Of a DNA stretch of 8,957 nt, positions 1-5,660 are shown piece by piece. Numbering within the stretch: position 1 is the first letter of the stretch; the number at the start of each line of letters is the position of its first letter. The position numbers and the translations under genes are program-made. The DNA is from JBFKAV01 sp041621405 (GTDB lineage Bacteria > Pseudomonadota > Alphaproteobacteria > Rhodobacterales > Rhodobacteraceae), in assembly GCA_041621405.1 (NCBI GenBank), contig JBFKAV010000141.1, positions 1 to 8,957 on the forward strand, in the 5' to 3' direction. The notes beneath the pieces are model-generated. The model was not told the origin of the DNA and ran no database searches. It was given only the letters and a program-made list of their open reading frames with translations.

Positions 1-365
1 CGGCCGCGAAGGGCGAGCGCGAAGCAGACCCGGCCCTCGGGCTTCGCGCCCGAGCCGCCGGGGCCGGCGATGCCGGTGACGGCGACCGCCAGCCCGGCGT
101 TGGAGCGGGCAAGCGCGCCTAGGGCCATCTCCCGGGCCACCGCCTCGGACACGGCGCCGTGGGCCTCGAGGGTGGCGGGGCGGACGCCGAGCATCTCTGT
201 CTTGGCCTCGTTGGAATAGGTGATGAAGCCGCGGTCGAAGACGTGTGAGGCGCCGGCGAGATCGGTGATCGCGGCCGCGACCATCCCGCCGGTACAGCTT
301 TCGGCCGTGGCCACGAGAACTCCGGCCTCGCGCGCCTTCGCGACGAGGTTCGCCGCGATATTCAT
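1..365 (-). CDS. cinA: CinA-family nicotinamide-nucleotide amidase (PncC-like), 3' end cut by window
   Basis: I translated the minus strand from the ATG at 365-363. It stays open for 121 residues to the left edge, so the C-terminus is missing; stand-alone CinA C-terminal-domain proteins are usually about 160-170 residues. Seen: AESCTGG at residues 21-27, GFITYSNEAK at 46-55, and AVTGIAGPGGS at 95-105. These are the signature blocks of the CinA C-terminal domain. Known for the family: cytosolic amidase converting nicotinamide mononucleotide to nicotinic acid mononucleotide plus ammonia, recycling NAD breakdown products. The serine of the first block and the lysine of the second are the likely catalytic residues (inference). 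It has no N-terminal MoCF-like domain, so it is the short form. Its start overlaps the pgpA stop as ATGA and has only a poor ribosome-binding site (AGGG 2 nt upstream), so translation is probably coupled to pgpA. Confidence 0.88.
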   Translation of the reverse strand, partial: MNIAANLVAKAREAGVLVATAESCTGGMVAAAITDLAGASHVFDRGFITYSNEAKTEMLGVRPATLEAHGAVSEAVAREMALGALARSNAGLAVAVTGIAGPGGSGAKPEGRVCFALALRG

Positions 366-856
366 GCCCTGAAGAAGCCGTGGGCGAGGGCGGCCGCCAG
401 CGCTACGACGAGGGCGGCGAAGAGCCCCGCAATCACGTCGTCGAGCATCACGCCGAGGGCGCCGCCCTGGCGGTCCGCCCAGCCGACGGGGCCGGGCTTC
501 CAGATGTCGAAGAGGCGGAACATCAGGAACGCCCCGATCCAGCCGGGATAGGGGAAGAGCCAGGGCTCGCGGCCGGCGAGCCAGAGCCCGAGCGAGAGCG
601 GCCAGAGCGCGATCCACTGGCCGACGAGCTCGTCGATGACGATCTCGGAAGGGTCGGGGTCGTCGGTGAGCGCGAGCTCCTGGGCGGTCGCCCACCAGCC
701 GAGGCCGAAGGCGACGAGGGTGCCGGCGGCCAGCGCCGGGAAGCCGCCGAGGCCGTGCAGCACCCAGGCCAGCGGGATCGCCGCCAGCGAGCCCCAGGTG
801 CCGGGTGCGGGGCGCAGGCGGCCGACGAGAAGCAGGGTGGCGAGGAGATGGCTCAT
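362..856 (-). CDS. pgpA: Phosphatidylglycerophosphatase A
   Basis: This 164-residue protein has the full set of PgpA motifs: PGTWGSL at residues 18-24, DPSEIVIDELVGQW at 68-81 with the acidic residues expected to bind metal, FRLFDIWKPGPVGWADR at 113-129, and GALGVMLDD at 132-140. Length is typical for the family. Hydrophobic stretches (about 24-55, 80-94, 104-115 and 140-158) fit an inner-membrane protein. Known role: dephosphorylates phosphatidylglycerophosphate to phosphatidylglycerol, a major membrane lipid and cardiolipin precursor. The start ATG shares ATGA with the stop of ispDF upstream, and its own stop shares ATGA with the cinA start. No strong Shine-Dalgarno is visible inside the ispDF end, which argues for translational coupling. 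The link to isoprenoid synthesis is probably shared transcription, not a shared pathway. Confidence 0.94.
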   Translation of the reverse strand: MSHLLATLLLVGRLRPAPGTWGSLAAIPLAWVLHGLGGFPALAAGTLVAFGLGWWATAQELALTDDPDPSEIVIDELVGQWIALWPLSLGLWLAGREPWLFPYPGWIGAFLMFRLFDIWKPGPVGWADRQGGALGVMLDDVIAGLFAALVVALAAALAHGFFRA

Positions 857-1986
857 GGCGCGACCAGCGTGGCGCTGGCGAGCGCGGCGATGCCCTCGCC
901 GCGGCCGGGAAAGCCGAGCCGCTCGGTGGTGGTGGCCTTGACCGAGACACGGGTCGCCTCGATGCCGAGGACGGCGGCGAGTTTCTCTTGCATCTCAGCG
1001 GCATAGGGGCCGATCTTCGGGCGCTCGCAGATCAGCGTGAGGTCGCAGTTGCCGATCCGGAAGCCGCGCTCCCGGGCGCGGCTGGCGGCGTGGGCGAGGA
1101 AGGTCTTGGAGGCCGCGCCCTTCCAGCGCGGGTCGGACGGCGGGAAGTGGCGGCCGATGTCGCCCTCGGCCAGCGCGCCGTAGATCGCGTCGGTCAGCGC
1201 GTGCATGCCGACATCGGCGTCGGAATGGCCGACGAGGCCCTTCTCGTGCGGCACCCTGAGGCCGCAGAGCATGACGTGGTCGCCCGGCCCGAAGGCGTGG
1301 ACGTCGAAGCCGGTTCCGGTGCGGATGTCCATGGCCCCTCCCATGAGCCGCCGGGCGCGGTCGAAATCCTCGGCGACCGTGATCTTCAGGTTGTCGGGCT
1401 CGCCGCGGACGATGGCGACGGCATGGCCGGCCCAGCGCGCCACCTCGACGTCGTCGGCCGCGCCGCCGGGGTGGCCCCGGTGGGCAGAGAGGATCGCCTC
1501 GAAGCGGAACCCCTGCGGCGTCTGCGCGGCGAAGAGGTGGCTGCGGTCCACGGTGCCGCCGACGAGGTCGTGTTCCTCGCGCCAGAGCGCGTCGCTGACC
1601 GGCAGGCCGGGGGCGGCGCCGCTGTGCTCCTCGAGCGCAGCGAGCACCCGGGCGATCAGGTCGGGCGTCACCAGCGGGCGTGCGGCGTCGTGGATCAGCA
1701 CCCGCTCCACGCCCTGGCCCTCGAGCGCCTCGAGCGCGGCGCGGACGCTGTCCTGTCGCGTCGCCCCGCCCGGGACCAGGGTCGCGCCCTCGGCCACGGC
1801 CTCGGCGCGCGCGCGGTCCCCGGCGTGGTGGACCAGCACCAGCCGGTCGATGCCGGGGGCGGCACGGAACGCAGCCAGCGCCAGGCCAGCGACCGGCCGC
1901 GCGCCGAGCGGCCGCCATTGCTTCGGCACCTCGCCCCCGACGCGGGTGCCGCGCCCGGCGGCGACGATGATGGCGGCGGTGGTCAT
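853..1986 (-). CDS. ispDF: Bifunctional IspD/IspF enzyme (MEP isoprenoid pathway)
   Basis: One 377-residue frame contains two complete enzymes. IspD (2-C-methyl-D-erythritol 4-phosphate cytidylyltransferase, about residues 1-217) shows the nucleotide-binding AAGRGTR at 9-15 with PKQW at 21-24, GGATRQDSV at 73-81, IHDAARPLV at 98-106, and TPQGF at 156-160. IspF (2-C-methyl-D-erythritol 2,4-cyclodiphosphate synthase, about 219-377) begins MDIRTGTGFDVHAF. Its zinc ligands are D228, H230 and H262 (GHSDADVGMHALTDAI), followed by FPPSDPRWKGA at 281-291, ERPKI at 321-325, and TTTERLGFPGRGEGI at 352-366. The two enzymes catalyse the third and fifth steps of the pathway to IPP/DMAPP; the fusion is common in alphaproteobacteria. 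All key residues look intact, so the fusion is not a frameshift artefact. The start at 1986 gives MTTAAIIVAAG, the usual distance to the nucleotide-binding loop. The upstream ribosome-binding site is weak. First gene of the leftward operon. Confidence 0.96.
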   Translation of the reverse strand: MTTAAIIVAAGRGTRVGGEVPKQWRPLGARPVAGLALAAFRAAPGIDRLVLVHHAGDRARAEAVAEGATLVPGGATRQDSVRAALEALEGQGVERVLIHDAARPLVTPDLIARVLAALEEHSGAAPGLPVSDALWREEHDLVGGTVDRSHLFAAQTPQGFRFEAILSAHRGHPGGAADDVEVARWAGHAVAIVRGEPDNLKITVAEDFDRARRLMGGAMDIRTGTGFDVHAFGPGDHVMLCGLRVPHEKGLVGHSDADVGMHALTDAIYGALAEGDIGRHFPPSDPRWKGAASKTFLAHAASRARERGFRIGNCDLTLICERPKIGPYAAEMQEKLAAVLGIEATRVSVKATTTERLGFPGRGEGIAALASATLVAP

Positions 1987-2164
1987 GGCCGATCTTTAGG
2001 TCGTGGCGCGGGGCGAGACAACGGGCGTTCGCCTGCGCGGAGATCTGCTGAAATATGAGGCGGATCAGGTCTGGCCGGCCTTTGCGGTGCCGACACTGTT
2101 GCAAAGGGCGGGGCTGGGCTCTACCACCCGTAGTCGCTCAAGGATTAGGCAGCTGACCGATCAG
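1987..2164. promoter_or_regulatory. Divergent intergenic region between ispDF and dusB
   Basis: These 178 bp separate two head-to-head genes and should hold both promoters. On the plus strand I see only a weak sigma-70-like pair, TTCGCC at 2028-2033 and AAATAT at 2051-2056, 17 nt apart, each matching consensus at about three of six bases. A perfect TTTGC/GCAAA dyad lies at 2081-2085 and 2101-2105. An AGGA at 2141-2144 could serve as ribosome-binding site for dusB. On the minus strand I found no convincing promoter boxes for ispDF. The function is inferred from position alone; no site is certain. Confidence 0.4.
2081..2105. repeat. Short dyad TTTGC-N15-GCAAA upstream of dusB
   Basis: TTTGC at 2081-2085 is perfectly inverted as GCAAA at 2101-2105, with a 15-nt spacer. 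The half-sites are about two helical turns apart, compatible with binding of a dimeric regulator on one DNA face. Five-base arms arise easily by chance, so an operator role is only a suggestion. Confidence 0.2.
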
Positions 2165-3133
2165 GTGGCGGATATCGCGATCTCTCCCCCGGTGGCGCTG
2201 GCGCCGCTCGCCGGGATCACCGACCTGCCGTTCCGGCGTCTGGTGGCGGGGTTCGGGGCTGGGCTCGTGGTCTCCGAGATGGTCGCGAGCCGCGAGGTGG
2301 TGGAGGCCCGCCCCGAGGCGAGGGCCCGGGCCGAGCTGGGTCTGGGCGAGGCGGCGACCGCGGTGCAGATCGCCGGGCGCGAGCCTTACTGGATGGCCGA
2401 GGCGGCGAAGCTCGTCGAGGCGATGGGTGCGCAGATCATCGACATCAACATGGGCTGCCCGGCGAAGAAGGTGACCAACGGCTGGTCGGGCTCGGCCCTG
2501 ATGCGCGACCTGCCGCACGCGCTCCGACTGGTCGAGGCGGTGGTCGGGGCGGTCAAGGTGCCGGTCACGCTGAAGACCCGGCTCGGCTGGGACGGCGATT
2601 GCCTCAACGCGCCCGAGCTCGCGCGGATGGCCGAGGCAGCGGGGGTCAGAATGATCACCATCCACGGCCGCACCCGGCAGCAGTTCTACAAGGGCCGCGC
2701 CGACTGGGCCGCGATCCGGGCAGTGAGGGCGGCGGTGTCGATCCCGGTCCTGGCCAATGGCGACATCACCGACGAGTCCACCGCGCGGGCGGCGGTTGCT
2801 GCCTCTGGCGCCGACGGCGTGATGCTGGGGCGGGGGGCGCAGGGCCGGCCCTGGCAGCCTGCGCTGATCGCGCACCGGCTCTATCGCGCACCGGCGCCGC
2901 GTATCCCGCAGGGCGCCGCCTTCGCCGAGATGGTGGCCGGGCACTACGAGGCGATGCTCGGCTTTTACGGCGCAAGCCTCGGGCTCAAGGTCGCGCGCAA
3001 GCACCTTGGGTGGTACATGGACGAGGCCGACACGCCCGCGCCGCTCCGCCGCGAGATCCTGACCGCGGCCACACCCGCGGCCGTGTTCTCTCGGCTTCCG
3101 GCGGCGCTCGGGCAGACCGCGATGGCGGCATGA
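2165..3133 (+). CDS. dusB: tRNA-dihydrouridine synthase, DusB/NifR3 family
   Basis: Counted from the GTG at 2165 this is 322 residues, close to the usual family length of about 320. Seen: LAPLAGITDLPFR at residues 12-24 (FMN-binding barrel start), VVSEMVASRE at 35-44, INMGCPAKKV at 94-103 with the presumed catalytic Cys98, VPVTLKTRLGWD at 132-143, TIHGRTRQQ at 165-173, LANGDI at 196-201, and ADGVMLGRGAQGRPW at 216-230 (phosphate-binding end of the barrel). Known role: FMN/NADPH-dependent reduction of uridine to dihydrouridine in tRNA. In R. capsulatus the same gene, nifR3, is the first gene of the nifR3-ntrB-ntrC operon, as here. The start is uncertain: no in-frame ATG lies before the conserved barrel. 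GTG 2165 has the right length but no good ribosome-binding site; a CTG at 2153 sits 8 nt after AGGA; a GTG at 2003 would add 54 non-conserved residues. Its stop overlaps the ntrB start as ATGA. Confidence 0.93.
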   Translation: MADIAISPPVALAPLAGITDLPFRRLVAGFGAGLVVSEMVASREVVEARPEARARAELGLGEAATAVQIAGREPYWMAEAAKLVEAMGAQIIDINMGCPAKKVTNGWSGSALMRDLPHALRLVEAVVGAVKVPVTLKTRLGWDGDCLNAPELARMAEAAGVRMITIHGRTRQQFYKGRADWAAIRAVRAAVSIPVLANGDITDESTARAAVAASGADGVMLGRGAQGRPWQPALIAHRLYRAPAPRIPQGAAFAEMVAGHYEAMLGFYGASLGLKVARKHLGWYMDEADTPAPLRREILTAATPAAVFSRLPAALGQTAMAA

Positions 3134-4197
3134 TGCTCGACGCTGAAACGCTCTGGGGGTCGCTGCCGCTTCCAGCCTTCCTGATCGACGGCGAGGACCG
3201 GATCGAGGAGATCAACGCCTCCGCCGAGCAGTTCATGAACGCCTCGGCCCGGTCGCTCCGCGGCCATCCGGTCTGGGACCGGCTCCTGGTCGACGCGCCG
3301 CTCGACAACGCCTTCGCGCGGGTCCGGGCGAACCGGTCGCCTCTCTTTGTCAACGACGTCGATCTGACAGCCGGCGACCGGCCGCCGTTCCACTGCTCGC
3401 TCCAGATCGCGCCCGTCGCCGATGACCCGGCGCGGCTGCTGCTCACCATCACCTCGCGCGAGATCGCCGACCGGCTGGAGCGCTCGCATTCGGTCAAGGC
3501 GGCGGCGAAGTCGGCGATCGGCATGGCCGAGATGCTGGCGCACGAGATCAAGAACCCGCTGGCCGGCATCACCGGCGCGGCGCAGCTCCTGTCGATGAGC
3601 CTCAAGGGCGGCGACCGCGAGCTGACCGACCTAATCGTCGAGGAGACGCGGCGGATCGTGAAGCTCTTGGAGCAGGTCGAGCAGTTCGGCAACCTGCGCC
3701 CGCCGGAGCGGCGCGCGGTCAACGTGCACGACCTGCTCGATCGGGCGCGGAAATCGGCGCAGGTGGGCTTCGCCGCGCATATGGCGATCGTCGAGGACTA
3801 CGACCCTTCGCTGCCCGCCACCTGGGCCGATCCCGACCAGATGCTGCAGGTGCTGCTGAACCTCCTGAAGAACGCCGCCGAGGCGAACCCCAAGGGCGGC
3901 ACGATCCGGCTTCACACCTACTACGACCTCTCGCTGCGGCTGCGCCGCACCGATGGCGGCGGCCTGGCGCTGCCGCTCGTCGTCGAGATAGTCGACGACG
4001 GCCCCGGCATCCCGCTGGAGATCGCGGCCGACATCTTCGATCCCTTCGTCTCGGGGCGAGAGAACGGCACCGGGCTCGGCCTCGCGCTGGTCTCCAAGGT
4101 CGTTTCCGAGCACGAGGGGTGGATCAGCGTGGACTCGGGCCCCGGCCGCACCGCGTTTCGCATCTCGCTGCCGATGGCGCCGAAGGAGGATACCTAG
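3130..4197 (+). CDS. ntrB: Nitrogen regulation sensor histidine kinase NtrB
   Basis: This 355-residue soluble kinase has no membrane segment. A PAS-like sensor domain covers about residues 8-110 (PLPAFLIDGEDRIEEINASA). The H-box AEMLAHEIKNPLAGITGAAQ carries the phospho-accepting His138. The catalytic domain shows LLNLLKNAAEANP (N-box, N248), VDDGPGIP at 288-295 (G1), FDPFVSG at 303-309 (F-box), and GTGLGLAL at 313-320 (G2). Known role: phosphorylates NtrC under nitrogen limitation and is switched to phosphatase by the PII protein GlnB under nitrogen excess. I chose the ATG at 3130, which overlaps the dusB stop as ATGA; the ATG at 3133 is in frame and would drop one residue. No strong ribosome-binding site precedes it, so coupling to dusB is likely. 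It ends in TAG directly against the ntrC ATG. Confidence 0.95.
   Translation: MMLDAETLWGSLPLPAFLIDGEDRIEEINASAEQFMNASARSLRGHPVWDRLLVDAPLDNAFARVRANRSPLFVNDVDLTAGDRPPFHCSLQIAPVADDPARLLLTITSREIADRLERSHSVKAAAKSAIGMAEMLAHEIKNPLAGITGAAQLLSMSLKGGDRELTDLIVEETRRIVKLLEQVEQFGNLRPPERRAVNVHDLLDRARKSAQVGFAAHMAIVEDYDPSLPATWADPDQMLQVLLNLLKNAAEANPKGGTIRLHTYYDLSLRLRRTDGGGLALPLVVEIVDDGPGIPLEIAADIFDPFVSGRENGTGLGLALVSKVVSEHEGWISVDSGPGRTAFRISLPMAPKEDT
4183..4189 (+). promoter_or_regulatory. Strong Shine-Dalgarno for ntrC inside the ntrB 3' end
   Basis: AAGGAGG lies 8 nt before the ntrC ATG at 4198. It encodes the last residues of NtrB (around PKED). It fixes the ntrC start and lets ntrC initiate efficiently on its own, unlike ntrB, which has no comparable site. 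Confidence 0.85.
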
Positions 4198-5562
4198 ATG
4201 GACGGCACCGTTCTTGTCGCCGACGACGACCGCACGATCCGCACCGTACTGACCCAGGCGCTGACCCGCGCCGGTTGCAAGGTGCACGCCACCTCGTCCC
4301 TGGTCACGCTGATGCGCTGGGTCGAGGAGGGCAAGGGCGACCTGGTGATCTCGGACGTGGTGATGCCCGACGGGAGCGGGCTCGAGGCGCTGCCGAGGAT
4401 CGGCGAGAAGCGGCCCGGGCTGCCGGTGATCGTGATCTCGGCGCAGAACACGATTATGACGGCGATCCGGGCGGCCGAGAAGGAGGCCTACGACTACCTG
4501 CCCAAGCCCTTCGACCTGCCCGACCTGATGAAGCGCGCCGCCCGGGCGCTCGAGGTCAAGCGCCGCGCCCAGCCGAAGCCGCAAGCGGCCGAGGCGCAGC
4601 CGGCCGACGATTTGCCGCTCGTCGGCCGGACCGCGGCGATGCAGGGGCTCTACCGGCTGGTGGCACGGGTGATGAACACCGATCTTGCGGTGCTGATCAC
4701 CGGCGAATCCGGCACCGGCAAGTCGCTGATCGCGCGGGCGATCCACGATTTCTCCGACCGCCGCACCTTGCCTTTCGTGGTGGCGCAGGCGGCCGACCTG
4801 CAGGGCATGGACGGGCCGTCGGCGGTGCTCGCCCGCGCGAGGGGCGGCACGCTTCTCTTCGACGAGGTCGTCGACCTCGACGCCGAGACCCAGGCGCGCG
4901 TGGTGCGGATGCTCGACGCGCTGAGCGACACCGCGCCCCGGATCATGGCCGCCTCGCAGGCCGACCTGGTGCAGAGGATGGAGGCGGGCGAGTTCCGGCA
5001 GGATCTCTACTACCGCCTGGGCGGCGTGACGCTGCACGTGCCGAGCTTGCGCGAGCGGGTCGACGACATCCCGCTTCTGGCCGAGCATTTCCTGGCCCGC
5101 GCCGAGCCCGGCGGCACGGTGCGGCGGCTCAAGCCCGAGGCGCTGGAGCTCGTCCGCGCCTATTCCTGGCCCGGCAACGTGCGCCAGCTGGAGAACGCGA
5201 TCCGCCGGCTGGCGGTGACCAGCCCGGCAGAGGAGATCGGCCGCGCCGAGGTGGAGGCGGTCTTGGGCAACCAGCCGGCGGTGGAGGTGCTGACCGGTGG
5301 CGACGAGGGCGACAAGCTCGCGGCCTCGGTCGCCCGGCACCTCAGACGCTATTTCGACCTGCACGGCGGAATGCTGCCGCCGCCCGGGCTCTACCAGCGC
5401 GTCCTGCACGAGATGGAGCTTCCGCTGATCGAAATCGCGCTCGACGCCACCGCCGGCAACCAGGCGAAATGCGCCGACCTGCTCGGCATCAATCGCAATA
5501 CTTTGCGCAAGAAGATCACCGACCTTGATATCCGCGTGACACGGCGGCGGAAGTTGATGTAA
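4198..5562 (+). CDS. ntrC: Nitrogen regulator NtrC, RpoD-type variant lacking the GAFTGA loop
   Basis: 454 residues in three domains. Receiver, about 1-120: acidic DDD at 9-11, phospho-acceptor Asp53 (ISDVVMPDGSG), and K103 (PKPF). AAA+ domain, about 138-345: Walker A GESGTGKS at 169-176, Walker B TLLFDE at 218-223, FRQDLYYRL at 266-274 with arginine-finger candidates, VPSLRERVDDIPLL at 281-294, and SWPGNVRQLEN at 323-333. Fis-type helix-turn-helix at about 410-445 (AGNQAKCADLLGINRNTLRKK). Odd: between PFVV (192) and GGTL (216) the sequence runs AQAADLQGMDGPSAVLARAR. The usual ESELFGHEKGAFTGA block is absent, a loss of roughly 18 residues against enteric NtrC as I recall it. Known: R. capsulatus NtrC has this loss and activates RpoD (sigma-70) polymerase rather than sigma-54. 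By family this protein probably does the same (inference), activating nitrogen-assimilation genes when phosphorylated by NtrB. Confidence 0.95.
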   Translation: MDGTVLVADDDRTIRTVLTQALTRAGCKVHATSSLVTLMRWVEEGKGDLVISDVVMPDGSGLEALPRIGEKRPGLPVIVISAQNTIMTAIRAAEKEAYDYLPKPFDLPDLMKRAARALEVKRRAQPKPQAAEAQPADDLPLVGRTAAMQGLYRLVARVMNTDLAVLITGESGTGKSLIARAIHDFSDRRTLPFVVAQAADLQGMDGPSAVLARARGGTLLFDEVVDLDAETQARVVRMLDALSDTAPRIMAASQADLVQRMEAGEFRQDLYYRLGGVTLHVPSLRERVDDIPLLAEHFLARAEPGGTVRRLKPEALELVRAYSWPGNVRQLENAIRRLAVTSPAEEIGRAEVEAVLGNQPAVEVLTGGDEGDKLAASVARHLRRYFDLHGGMLPPPGLYQRVLHEMELPLIEIALDATAGNQAKCADLLGINRNTLRKKITDLDIRVTRRRKLM

Positions 5563-5575
5563 AAGCGCAACAGAA

Positions 5576-5614
5576 GCGTGGCGCGGGAGTCGCAGGCCCG
5601 GATCGGAGCCACGC
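5576..5614 (+). repeat. Inverted repeat / potential RNA hairpin downstream of ntrC
   Basis: GCGTGGC at 5576-5582 is perfectly inverted as GCCACGC at 5608-5614. Inside the loop, CGGG at 5584-5587 can pair with CCCG at 5597-5600, giving a two-part stem (7 + 4 base pairs) with an asymmetric internal bulge and a 9-nt loop. It lies 13 bp after the ntrC stop. It could protect the ntrBC message from 3' decay or pause transcription before ntrY. GC-rich DNA yields such pairs by chance, so the role is inferred. Confidence 0.4.
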
Positions 5615-5619
5615 CATCT

Positions 5620-5632
5620 GGCGGTAGCCGCC
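5620..5632 (+). repeat. Small hairpin GGCGG-TAG-CCGCC before ntrY
   Basis: A perfect 5-bp GC stem with a 3-nt loop lies 28 nt upstream of the ntrY TTG. It has no U-tract. It could affect ribosome access to ntrY, but it is short enough to be chance in DNA of this composition. Confidence 0.3.
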
Positions 5633-5660
5633 GCGAGCGGCACAACATCGTGAGGCACCT

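Larger units (their letters stand above)
5563..5660 (+). promoter_or_regulatory. ntrC-ntrY intergenic spacer
   Basis: These 98 bp are the only sizeable gap in the rightward gene string. They contain two potential hairpins (listed separately) and a GAGG at 5652-5655, 5 nt before the TTG start of ntrY. No U-tract follows either hairpin, so this is not a classic intrinsic terminator. I see no good -35/-10 pair inside the spacer. A TTGATA at 5525-5530, within the ntrC end, matches a -35 box at five of six bases but has no partner at normal distance. Confidence 0.4.

Noticed and set aside
853..1986. IspDF as an assembly or frameshift-made fusion
   Set aside because: Both halves are complete and in one frame with a short natural linker, and the fused enzyme is well known in alphaproteobacteria.
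805..2058. Plus-strand open frame of 417 codons over ispDF
   Set aside because: Antisense to a complete IspDF with intact catalytic residues; the translation shows no domain and has GC-driven composition.
2073..2080. GGCCGGCC palindrome as an operator
   Set aside because: An 8-bp G/C-only palindrome is expected by chance in DNA of this composition; nothing else supports a binding site.
2072..2085. Sigma-54-like promoter TGGC...TTGC upstream of dusB
   Set aside because: GG and GC are 9 nt apart rather than 10, and the ACG part of the -24 box is missing. The NtrC encoded here also lacks the sigma-54 contact loop.
2003..2164. N-terminal extension of dusB from GTG 2003
   Set aside because: It would add 54 residues with no resemblance to the family N-terminus, occupy nearly all of the divergent promoter region, and make the protein longer than usual DusB.
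5576..5614. Intrinsic terminator after ntrC
   Set aside because: The stem is GC-rich but is not followed by a T-run, so I list it only as a hairpin.
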